Origin: Buchananella felis
GTDB lineage: Bacteria > Actinomycetota > Actinomycetes > Actinomycetales > Actinomycetaceae
Length of the DNA stretch: 64,000 nucleotides
Direction: 5' to 3' (one strand)
Assembly: GCF_041380015.1 (NCBI RefSeq)
Contig: NZ_CP159978.1
This document shows, one piece after another, positions 16,872 to 23,923 of this stretch (positions within the stretch are counted from its first letter, which is position 1; the number at the start of each line of letters is the position of its first letter). The notes under the pieces were generated by a model that searched no databases, had not been told where the DNA came from, and worked only from the letters and a program-made list of their open reading frames with translations. The translations under genes and the position numbers were made by a program.

Positions 16872-16984
16872 CAACAGTACGCCGGGGCACCCACATTTGA
16901 AACCCGCCCCATCCACCAGCAGCGCGCGCTCCACTTCGGCTACTGTGAGTGCCGTCACGTACCATCGATTGGGAGGAGCGCCAC

Positions 16985-17512
16985 GTGAACCTTGACCGCC
17001 CCATCGCCCCGGACCCGTATTCGCTGCTGCCCGAGGTGCCAAGTTTTTCCCTCACCTCCACCGATTTCGTGGACGGCGGCCGGCTGCCCGACGCGCAGGT
17101 GGCCCACCTGGGCAACAGCTCGCCCCAACTCTCCTGGAGCGACTTCCCGCCGCAGACCCGCTCCTTCCTGGTCAGCTGCATCGACCCGGACGCCCCCACC
17201 CCCGCGCCGTGGTGGCATTGGATGGTCGTGGACCTGGACGTGAGCGTGACCGAACTGCCCGCAGGAATCGGCGCCTCTGACCTGATGCTGGACGGCGCCG
17301 CCTACCACGCGCGAGTGGACGGCGGCACGCACGCCTTCGAGGGGGCGGCTCCCCCGCCCGGGGACCGCCCGCACCGTTACATCTTCGCCGTCAGCGCCCT
17401 GGACGTGGACACGCTGGGCCTGGACGACGACGCCACCCCCACCCTGACGTCCTTCGTGGCCCTGGAGCACACGATCGCCCGCGCCACGCTCACCGCGCAC
17501 TACTCGCGGTAA
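16985..17512 (+). CDS. YbhB/YbcL-family (PEBP-like) protein
   Basis: A 175-aa phosphatidylethanolamine-binding-protein fold of the bacterial Raf-kinase-inhibitor-like family. The ligand-pocket motifs are PQLSWSDFP, CIDPDAPTPAPWWHWMVVD (DPDAP and HW) and GDRPHRYIFAVSALD. No signal peptide is present, so it is cytoplasmic. The GTG at 16985 is preceded by GGGAGGAG. The biochemical role of this family in bacteria is unsettled. It diverges from the SOS-controlled imuA, 143 bp apart. Confidence 0.9.
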   Translation: MNLDRPIAPDPYSLLPEVPSFSLTSTDFVDGGRLPDAQVAHLGNSSPQLSWSDFPPQTRSFLVSCIDPDAPTPAPWWHWMVVDLDVSVTELPAGIGASDLMLDGAAYHARVDGGTHAFEGAAPPPGDRPHRYIFAVSALDVDTLGLDDDATPTLTSFVALEHTIARATLTAHYSR

Positions 17513-17545
17513 AGACCACAGGCGGAGCGTGGGAGGATTGCCCCC

Positions 17546-18004
17546 ATGCTCCGCCTGTGCTTCTACTCCCCGCGCATTCCCGGCAACACCGGCTCCGCCA
17601 TCCGCCTCTCGGCCTGCACCGGGGCTCACCTGCACCTGGTTGACCCGTTATTCGACATGGACGACGCCAAGCTGCGCCGCGCCGGCCTGGATTACCACGA
17701 CCTGGCCCATGTGGAGGTGAACGACTCCATCGACGACGTCTACGCCCTTGCCGCCCCCGGCCGTATCTTCGTCTTCACCGGCCAGGCCAGCACTCACCAC
17801 ACCGACATCGCCTACCGGGAGGGCGACCTGCTGGTGTTCGGCCCCGAACCCACCGGCCTGCCGCAGGAGATGATCGACGACCCGCGCGTCACCCCCGTGC
17901 GCCTGCCTATGCGCCCCGGGGCGCGCTCCCTCAACCTGTCTAATGCCGCCGCCATCGCCCTCTACGAGGCCTGGCGCCAGCTCGACTTCGCCGGCGGGGT
18001 CTGA
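17546..18004 (+). CDS. trmL: tRNA (cytidine(34)-2'-O)-methyltransferase
   Basis: A 152-aa minimal SPOUT methyltransferase that 2'-O-methylates the wobble base of some tRNA-Leu species using SAM. The trefoil-knot motifs are all present: N-terminal FYSPRIPGNTGSAIRLSACTG, central LVFGPEPTGLP, and C-terminal RLPMRPGARSLNLSNAAAI. The length fits TrmL (about 155 aa). GGGAGGA precedes the ATG. It lies 33 bp after the PEBP gene, probably in the same transcript. Confidence 0.93.
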   Translation: MLRLCFYSPRIPGNTGSAIRLSACTGAHLHLVDPLFDMDDAKLRRAGLDYHDLAHVEVNDSIDDVYALAAPGRIFVFTGQASTHHTDIAYREGDLLVFGPEPTGLPQEMIDDPRVTPVRLPMRPGARSLNLSNAAAIALYEAWRQLDFAGGV

Positions 18005-18091
18005 ACCGCTAGCCGCCCTCAATCCGCCGCCGGGGCCACGCCCGCCGCCCCCTGAGCTGCGGCGCGGACCTAGCTCCGCACCGGTAACGAT

Positions 18092-18146
18092 GGTGGCCGA
18101 CGCTCCGCCCGCCGCAGTGAAATACCGGTGGGTGGAACGTCGGCCA
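18092..18146. terminator. Inverted repeat of the dispersed GGCCGACGTY family, probable bidirectional terminator
   Basis: Arm 18092-18112 pairs with arm 18126-18146 with about three mismatches over 21 bp, around a loop of about 13 nt. The outer 10 bp is GTGGCCGACG. It lies between convergent trmL and the flavoprotein gene, and its arms closely match those of the hairpin after pepA (22320-22394). It is therefore a repeated element as well as a likely terminator. Confidence 0.6.
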
Positions 18147-18166
18147 CGTGCCTGCCGCCCCAGAAA

Positions 18167-19627
18167 CTAACCGCGCTGGGCGGTCACCGCGTCGAAGAGG
18201 AGGTTGAGCCCCTCGCCGTAGGTGGGGTGGGCGATCACGGCGTCGCGGACCTGCGTGTAGTCCAGGCCGCCCAGCATCGCCATGTGCAGCGCGGTGCCCA
18301 CCTCCCCTGCCTGGGGGCCAAAGAGGGCGGCGCCCAGAATGGAGCCGTCGGCGCCCACCAGCACCTTCCACGCCCCTGCGCCCTGCCGCTCGGTCTTGGC
18401 GCGCGGGATCGCACCGGCAGGCAGCACCGTCGCGGTGAAGTCCAGCCCCGCCTGCCTGGCCTCCGCCTCGCTCAGGCCGATGCGGTAGAGCTCGGGCGTC
18501 GTGAAGACCGCGTAGGGAATCAGCCGGCCCGCCACACTGGTCGGCTCGCCCGCCAGGGTGCGGCGCAGCGCCCGGAAATCGCTCCAGGAGGCGTGCGTGA
18601 ACTGCGCGGTGCCAGCGACGTCGCCAGCCGCGTAAGTGTCCGGGGCGGTGGTGGCCAGGTAGTCGTCCACCTTGATGAAGCCGCGCTCGGTCAGCTCCAC
18701 CCCGGCCGCCTCCAGGTTCAGGCCCTCGGTGACGGGGGTGCGCCCGACCGCGACCAACAGACCCTCGGCCTCCACCAGGCTGCCGTCGGAGAGCTCGACG
18801 CGCACCGCCCGACTCTTGCCGTCGGCAGCGGTCGCCTGGCCCGCGGCCCGCTCCCCCTGAGCCGCGGCTGCGGGACCGGTCGGCGCGCTCACCGCGAGGG
18901 CACGCACCCCGGTGCGAATCTCCACCCCCTGCTCCTCCAGGGCCTGGGCCACCCACTGGGCAACGTCGGCGTCCTCGCGGTTCAGGATGTGCTCGCCGCC
19001 GTGCAGCAGCGTGACGCGCACGCCCAGCAGCGCCAGCAGGGAGGCGAACTCCACCCCGATGTAGCCGCCACCCAGGATCGCCAGCGACCTCGGCAGCTCC
19101 TCCAGCGCCAGCATCGTCTCGCTGGTGAAGTAGTCCACCTCCTCCAGGCCCGGCAGACTCGGGATCGCCGGGGTGGCGCCCGTGTTGATGACCACGCGGC
19201 GCCCACGCACCCGGCGCGTCACCCCGGCGGCGTCGGCGAACTCCACAGTGCGCGGCGCCACGAAGCGGGCGGAGGCCAGCACGAAGTCCAGACCGGGCGC
19301 GGCAAACATCTGCCTGTGCGCTGCCACCATCGCGCCCACCACGCCGTGCACGTGCTCGCGCAGCAGGGTCAGGTTCATGCGCGGCTCGCCGTCGGCCTCG
19401 ATGCCGTGCTCGCTCGCGGTGCGCATCGCCGCCAGCAGCCGGGCCGAACCCACCAGCGTCTTGGTGGGGATGCAGGCCACGTTGATGCAGGTGCCGCCGA
19501 CCTTGTCCCGCTCCACCATGACCACGCTCTGCCCGGTCTTGGCGGCGGACATCGCCAGCGACTTACCCGCCTTGCCACCGCCCACCACCAGCAGGTTGAC
19601 CTCTTCCACAGCCACCTCTTGCACCAT
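18167..19627 (-). CDS. FAD-dependent pyridine nucleotide-disulfide oxidoreductase (Lpd/RclA-like)
   Basis: A 486-aa class I disulfide reductase. It has an FAD-binding GGGKAGKS dinucleotide fold at residues 14-22, the redox-active pair CINVACIPTK (C47, C52), NAD(P)-binding ILGGGYIGVEFASL near 180, the second FAD motif TYAAGDVAG, and a C-terminal dimerisation domain with catalytic AHPTYGEGLN (His-Glu). ATG 19627 has GAGGAA 7 nt upstream. It is distinct from the true lpdA at 22533, so it is a paralogue of unknown substrate. RclA-like, mycothione-reductase-like and mercuric-reductase-like roles are all possible; no MerA-type C-terminal Cys pair is seen. Confidence 0.85.
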   Translation of the reverse strand: MVQEVAVEEVNLLVVGGGKAGKSLAMSAAKTGQSVVMVERDKVGGTCINVACIPTKTLVGSARLLAAMRTASEHGIEADGEPRMNLTLLREHVHGVVGAMVAAHRQMFAAPGLDFVLASARFVAPRTVEFADAAGVTRRVRGRRVVINTGATPAIPSLPGLEEVDYFTSETMLALEELPRSLAILGGGYIGVEFASLLALLGVRVTLLHGGEHILNREDADVAQWVAQALEEQGVEIRTGVRALAVSAPTGPAAAAQGERAAGQATAADGKSRAVRVELSDGSLVEAEGLLVAVGRTPVTEGLNLEAAGVELTERGFIKVDDYLATTAPDTYAAGDVAGTAQFTHASWSDFRALRRTLAGEPTSVAGRLIPYAVFTTPELYRIGLSEAEARQAGLDFTATVLPAGAIPRAKTERQGAGAWKVLVGADGSILGAALFGPQAGEVGTALHMAMLGGLDYTQVRDAVIAHPTYGEGLNLLFDAVTAQRG

Positions 19628-19753
19628 TCTCGATTCCTCACTGCCTAAGTTCGTTTTCGCCCCGGAGGGTTCCTTTTGCCCGAACTCCCTCCTACCCGTT
19701 TTCATTCCCCGAGCGCCCCGGGGGTGATGCTCAGGGGCGGTGGTCAGGGGCGA

Positions 19754-19942
19754 AAGGCGCCCCGGGGAGGCTCAGAGCGGCCAGCGCCCCGGGCAGACTC
19801 AGGGCGGCCAGCGCCCCGGGCAGGCTCAGAGCGGCCAGCGCCCCGGGCAGGCTCAGAGCGGCCAGCGCCCCGGGCAGGCTTAGAGCCGCCAGCGCCCCGG
19901 GCAGGCTCAGAGCGGCCAGCGCCCCGGGCAGGGCCGGCAGCG
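19754..19942. repeat. 27-bp tandem repeat array (about 7 units)
   Basis: Units start at 19754, 19781, 19808, 19835, 19862, 19889 and 19916. The exact 27-bp spacing is preserved, there are 0-3 substitutions per inner unit, and the edge units are degenerate. The core of each unit is CAGCGCCCCGGG. It is a minisatellite (VNTR) with no evidence of expression. Confidence 0.9.
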
Positions 19943-19959
19943 TCTTGCCTCGCTGAGGT

Positions 19960-20111
19960 CGCCCGACGCCTCTGGGCACCGCCCACGCCCAAACGGCGGT
20001 CCTGCCCCAGTAGCCAGGTGGCTTCCCAGGGCGACCCACAGTGTCCCGACGGGCTGCGGCCGCCCGACGCCTCTGGGCACCGCCCACGCCCAAACGGCGG
20101 TCCCGCCCCAG
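19960..20111. repeat. Two 51-bp direct repeats
   Basis: 19960-20010 and 20061-20111 are identical except for one transition. They begin CGCCCGACGCCTCTGGGCAC. The 101-bp period suggests a local tandem duplication of a larger unit whose spacer has diverged. Confidence 0.88.
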
Positions 20112-20137
20112 GTACCTGGCGCCTCCGGACGTACTTT

Positions 20138-20311
20138 TGCGCAACCGATTGAGGGCTTAGTGGACCTCTCGTGGGGTTGGTGTACCAGTCGTGGGCTTAG
20201 TCGACCTCTCGTGGGGTTACCCGGGCGGGTAACCCCTCAATCGGTGCACCAACCCCGCAATAGGTGCACCAAAAGCTCAATAGGTCGAGTAACCCCTCAA
20301 CCGTTTGCGCA
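20138..20311. repeat. Modular palindromic element, copy A (174 bp, eight 20-bp modules)
   Basis: The ends are TGCGCAACCGATTG and, reverse-complemented, TGCGCAAACGGTTG. Between them are eight consecutive 20-bp modules (20149-20308). Four are in one sense (for example TCGTGGGGTTGGTGTACCAG) and four inverted (for example CCAACCCCGCAATAGGTGCA), meeting at TTACCCGGGCGGGTAA. The two halves pair imperfectly over their whole length. Confidence 0.85.
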
Positions 20312-20390
20312 GCGCTGGCCGGCGTGGCCCTGGCGGACGCCCCAGATGGGCAGATCGGCAAGGGCGCCAGACAACCCGAGCCCCAAGGTG

Positions 20391-20475
20391 GCCGCTCCAG
20401 CTCACGGCGCCGGGAATGCGCGGTCCCGGCAGTGTGGGTCGGTGTCCGGAGCCGCTCCAGCTCACGGCGCCGGGA
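20391..20475. repeat. 25-bp direct repeats at 60-bp period
   Basis: The same 25 bp, beginning GCCGCTCCAGCTCACGGCGC, is at 20391-20415 and 20451-20475, in the spacer between elements A and B. Both copies contain small GC-rich dyads. No function is evident. Confidence 0.8.
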
Positions 20476-20531
20476 CCGCTCCCGGCCCACCTCGCCGGGA
20501 CGACCGTGCCACGCCACGGAGACGGTGTCCG

Positions 20532-20745
20532 TGCGCAAGCACTTGAGCCGTTGTTGCAGCTCTTGAGCCGTTGTTGCAGCTCTTGAGCCGTTGTTGCAGC
20601 TCTTGAGCCGTTGTTGCAGCTCTTGCGCCTTTGGGCGATCTCTTGAGGCGTTAATCGGCCCCGTAACGCCACAAGAGGTGCAAGAAAGCTACGACCGGTG
20701 CAACAAAGGCCCAACGGGAACAACAAAGGCGCAAGCGGTTGCGCA
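20532..20745. repeat. Modular palindromic element, copy B (214 bp, ten 20-bp modules)
   Basis: The termini are TGCGCAAGCACTTG and, reverse-complemented, TGCGCAACCGCTTG. Ten 20-bp modules fill 20541-20740. The first four are identical after their first base (TCTTGAGCCGTTGTTGCAGC), two are divergent, and four are inverted (such as CAACAAAGGCCCAACGGGAA). It is the longest copy in the window, and its identical modules suggest recent module amplification. Confidence 0.85.
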
Positions 20746-20799
20746 CGTCGGCACCGCCACGGGCGCGCGCACCGGCTCTGCCGCCGGCCGCGCAGCAAA

Positions 20800-20829
20800 T
20801 TGGGTCCGCCCCGGCTGCGCGCCTAGACT
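20800..20829 (+). promoter_or_regulatory. pepA promoter, leaderless
   Basis: TTGGGT (20800-20805), an 18-bp spacer and TAGACT (20824-20829) precede the ATG at 20836 by 6 nt. No Shine-Dalgarno is present, so transcription probably starts at the start codon. Confidence 0.55.
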
Positions 20830-20835
20830 GCGCAC

Positions 20836-22302
20836 ATGCTTAATGTTTCTCTTCTCGATACTGCCCTGGCAGAAATCTCCGTTGAAAACCTGGTCGTTCC
20901 CGTGGACAAGGACGGCGCGGTCCTGTCCGCCCAGGCCCCCGAGGCGCTGAAGGAGCTGGCCGCCAAGACGCGCGCCGGCAAGAAGCCGGCCGTCTTTGCT
21001 GCCTCCCCGGAGGGCTTTGCCGCCCGCCGCGTCGTGTTCGTGCTGTTTGACGCCGAGACCTACCCGATCAACGCCCTGCAGCGCTGGGCTGGCGCGGCCG
21101 TGCGGCTGCTGGCCGGTGAGGGCTGCGTGGCCCTGGCCTGGCCCACCGAGTACCCGCGCCAGGTGGAGGCCCTGGTGTCCGGTGCCCTGCTGGCGGACTA
21201 CAACGCGCGCATCTACAAGTCCAAGGGCGAGGACGACGAGCCCGAGTCCGCCACGCACGTCTACGTCTGCGTGAGCCCGGACGCGCAGGAGGGCGCCGAG
21301 GCCCTCGAGGAGGCCGCTGCCCAGGCCAAGGTGGTCGCCGCCCACGTGTGCAAGGCGCGCGACCTGGTCAACGCCGCCCCGAACCTGCTCTACCCGGAGA
21401 GCTTCGCCCAGCAGGTGCTGGACGCCGCCACCGACGAGCTGAAGGTGGAGGTCTTCGACTTCGAGGCCCTTAAGGAGATGGGGTGCGGCGGCATCGTGGG
21501 CGTGGGCCAGGGTTCCACCCGCAAGCCGCGCATGGTCAAGCTGTCCTACACCGGTGATGCCTCCGCCCCGCTGATCGGCCTGGTGGGCAAGGGCATCACG
21601 TTCGACTCCGGCGGCATCTCCCTCAAGCCGGGCGCCGGCATGGAGGAGATGAAGATGGACATGGGCGGTGCGGCCGCCGTGTTCCAGACTGTGACCGCCC
21701 TGGCGGAACTGAAGGCCCCGGTGAACGTGGTCGCCTTCCTGGCGCTGGCTGAGAACATGCCTAGCGGTGCCGCTCAGCGTCCCGCCGACGTGGTGACGAT
21801 CCGCAACGGCAAGACCGTCGAGGTCATCAACACGGACGCCGAGGGCCGCATGGTGATGGCCGACGCGCTCAGCCTCGCGGTGGAGGAGAACCCGGCCGTC
21901 GTGATCGACGTGGCCACCCTGACCGGTGCCTGCATCATCTCCCTGGGTAAGGAGATCGCCGGCGTGATGGGCAACGAGGCCGTCGTGTGCGAGCTGGAGC
22001 TAAGCGGGATCGACGCGGGCGAGGAGCTGTGGCACCTGCCGCTGCCCGCCGCGATGCGCAAGAGCATCGAGTCCAAGTTCGCCGACCTAGCTAACGTGGG
22101 CCCGCGCGAGGGCGGTGCGCTCACCGCCGGCCTGTTCCTGCAAGAGTTCGTGGGCGACACCCCCTGGGCCCACATCGACATCGCCGGCCCCGCCTACAAC
22201 GACACCGCCGCCAAGGACCACCTCTCCTTCGGTGGCACCGGTTTCGGCGTGGCCACGCTGGTCAACTTCGCTCTCGGCTTCACCGGCTGGGACGCTGACT
22301 GA
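20836..22302 (+). CDS. pepA: Leucyl aminopeptidase (M17)
   Basis: A 488-aa cytosolic dizinc aminopeptidase removing N-terminal residues from peptides. The catalytic C-terminal domain has GKGITFDSGGISLKPG (metal-binding Lys and Asp), MKMDMGGAAAV, and the family signature NTDAEGRMVMADAL with further metal ligands Asp and Glu. The N-terminal 170 residues form the usual non-catalytic domain. The length matches the family. The start follows the leaderless promoter spacing. It is followed by a hairpin of the dispersed motif family, then lpdA. Confidence 0.95.
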   Translation: MLNVSLLDTALAEISVENLVVPVDKDGAVLSAQAPEALKELAAKTRAGKKPAVFAASPEGFAARRVVFVLFDAETYPINALQRWAGAAVRLLAGEGCVALAWPTEYPRQVEALVSGALLADYNARIYKSKGEDDEPESATHVYVCVSPDAQEGAEALEEAAAQAKVVAAHVCKARDLVNAAPNLLYPESFAQQVLDAATDELKVEVFDFEALKEMGCGGIVGVGQGSTRKPRMVKLSYTGDASAPLIGLVGKGITFDSGGISLKPGAGMEEMKMDMGGAAAVFQTVTALAELKAPVNVVAFLALAENMPSGAAQRPADVVTIRNGKTVEVINTDAEGRMVMADALSLAVEENPAVVIDVATLTGACIISLGKEIAGVMGNEAVVCELELSGIDAGEELWHLPLPAAMRKSIESKFADLANVGPREGGALTAGLFLQEFVGDTPWAHIDIAGPAYNDTAAKDHLSFGGTGFGVATLVNFALGFTGWDAD

Positions 22303-22319
22303 CCTTAGCTAGGGAGCCA

Positions 22320-22394
22320 GTTGGCCGACGTTCCTCCCGCGCCTCTCCTTTGCCCGGCGGGGCGATCGGAGCGGTGGGTGGGACGTCGGCCAAC
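22320..22394. terminator. Inverted repeat of the dispersed GGCCGACGTY family after pepA
   Basis: Arm 22320-22340 (starting GTTGGCCGACGTTCC) pairs with arm 22371-22394 around a spacer of about 30 nt. Its outer halves match the hairpin at 18092-18146 in sequence. It is placed to end pepA transcription before lpdA. Confidence 0.55.
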
Positions 22395-22532
22395 GGCGTT
22401 TTTGCACCGCCGGCGCCCCTAACAGAACCGTTTGCGAGCAGGGGCACAGGGCTAAAAGTCCCACGTGAGACGAAATGCGCCCGCATCGGTGCAAGAATGG
22501 AAGACGCAGACTTTCTCAACAAGGAGATTTTG

Positions 22533-23909
22533 GTGAGCGATCCCCAGTACGACGTCGTGATTCTTGGTGGCGGCTCCGGCGGTTACGCCGCTGCCCTGCG
22601 CGGTGCCCAGCTTGGCCTGAAGGTGGCCCTGGTTGAGGCCGACAAGCTCGGTGGCACCTGCCTGCACCGTGGCTGCATCCCCACCAAGGCCCTTCTCCAC
22701 GCGGCCGAGACCGCAGAGGCCGTGCGCGAGGCCGGTGCCTTCGGTGTGCACGCCACGCTGGGCGGCATCGACGCCGACGGCGTCAACAAGTACAAGGACG
22801 GGGTCATCTCCCGCCTCTACAAGGGCCTGCAGGGCCTGGTGAAGTCCCGCGGTGTGGACTACATCGAGGGCTGGGGCGTGGTGAAGAACGCCAACACCGT
22901 CACCGTCAACGGCCAGGACTACGTGGGCAAGAACCTGGTGCTGGCCTCCGGTTCTTACTCCAAGTCCTTGCCGGGCCTGGAGATCACCGGCCGCGTCATC
23001 ACCTCCGAGCAGGCGCTTCAGCTGGACTACGTTCCCTCCCGCGTCGTGGTGCTGGGCGGTGGCGTGATCGGTTGCGAGTTCGCCTCCGTGTGGCGTTCCT
23101 TCGGTGCCGAGGTCACCATCGTCGAGGGCTTGCCCCACCTGGTGCCCAACGAGGAGGAGCAGATCTCCAAGACCCTGGAGCGTGCCTTCCGCAAGCGCGG
23201 CATCAACTTCCACCTGGGTGCCCGTTTCTCCGGGGTGCAGCAGCACGAGGACGGCGTGGTCGTCTCCACCGAGGACGGCAAGACCATCGAGGGCGAGCTG
23301 CTGCTGGTGGCCGTTGGCCGTGGCCCCGCCACCGCCAACCTCGGCTACGAGGGCATCGGCGTCAACATGGACCGTGGCTTCGTCCTCACCGACGAGCGCC
23401 TGCGCACCAACGTTCCCGGCGTGTACGCCGTCGGTGACATCGTGCCCGGTCTGCAGCTGGCCCACCGCGGCTTCCAGCAGGGCATCTTCGTTGCCGAGGA
23501 GATCGCGGGCCTGAACCCGACCCCGCTGAACGAGGACAACATCCCGCGCGTCACCTACTGCGAGCCCGAGGTGGCCTCCGTGGGCCTGACCGAGAAGAAG
23601 GCGCAGGAGAAGTTCGGCGCCGACAACGTCGAGGTGGTGGAGTACAACCTGGGCGGCAACGGCAAGTCCCAGATCCTGGCCACCACCGGTTTCATCAAGC
23701 TGGTGCGTGAGAAGAACGGCCCGATCGTCGGCTTCCACGCCGTCGGCGCCCGCGTGGGCGAGCTGGTTGGCGAGGGCCAGCTGCTCGTGAGCTGGGAGGC
23801 CTTCCCGGAGGACCTGGCCCCGCTGATCCACGCGCACCCCACCCAGAACGAGGCCCTGGGCGAGGCTGGCCTTGCCCTGGCCGGCAAGCCCCTGCACGCC
23901 CACAACTGA
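22533..23909 (+). CDS. lpdA: Dihydrolipoyl dehydrogenase (E3)
   Basis: A 458-aa flavoprotein that reoxidises dihydrolipoyl groups of 2-oxo-acid dehydrogenase complexes with NAD+. It has FAD motif [14 protein letters not shown], redox pair [10 protein letters not shown] (C43, C48), NAD motif [24 protein letters not shown], and the catalytic HAHPTQNE near the C-terminus. GTG 22533 is preceded by AAGGAG; a longer upstream frame would run into the hairpin at 22320-22394. The spacing to sucB is 14 bp, so they form one operon. Lipoate for the partner E2 is made by lipB and lipA at 30-32 kb. Confidence 0.95.
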   Translation: MSDPQYDVVILGGGSGGYAAALRGAQLGLKVALVEADKLGGTCLHRGCIPTKALLHAAETAEAVREAGAFGVHATLGGIDADGVNKYKDGVISRLYKGLQGLVKSRGVDYIEGWGVVKNANTVTVNGQDYVGKNLVLASGSYSKSLPGLEITGRVITSEQALQLDYVPSRVVVLGGGVIGCEFASVWRSFGAEVTIVEGLPHLVPNEEEQISKTLERAFRKRGINFHLGARFSGVQQHEDGVVVSTEDGKTIEGELLLVAVGRGPATANLGYEGIGVNMDRGFVLTDERLRTNVPGVYAVGDIVPGLQLAHRGFQQGIFVAEEIAGLNPTPLNEDNIPRVTYCEPEVASVGLTEKKAQEKFGADNVEVVEYNLGGNGKSQILATTGFIKLVREKNGPIVGFHAVGARVGELVGEGQLLVSWEAFPEDLAPLIHAHPTQNEALGEAGLALAGKPLHAHN

Positions 23910-23923
23910 TCAGGAAGACGAAG

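Larger units (their letters stand above)
19628..20835. other. 1.2-kb gene-free repeat island
   Basis: No frame here has convincing coding character. Frames across 19754-19940 stay open on both strands only because the tandem repeat period is 27 bp. From left to right it holds the 27-bp tandem array, two 51-bp direct repeats, palindromic element A, a 60-bp-period direct repeat, palindromic element B and the pepA promoter. Confidence 0.7.

Noticed and set aside
18167..19627. Mercuric reductase (merA)
   Set aside because: No N-terminal heavy-metal domain, no C-terminal vicinal cysteines and no mer genes nearby. Lpd/RclA-like is the safer call.
19731..20144. Repeat protein with SLPGALAAL units
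   Set aside because: No ribosome binding site, no signal or family, and the open frame follows simply from the 27-bp period.
20138..20311. Insertion sequence or integron attC identity for the modular palindromes
   Set aside because: No transposase or integrase gene is in any island. No target-site duplication is visible at the four copies, and attC core sites are not found.
20541..20740. CRISPR array made of 20-bp repeats
   Set aside because: The units are contiguous with no unique spacers, flip orientation at the centre and end in inverted repeats. No cas genes are present.
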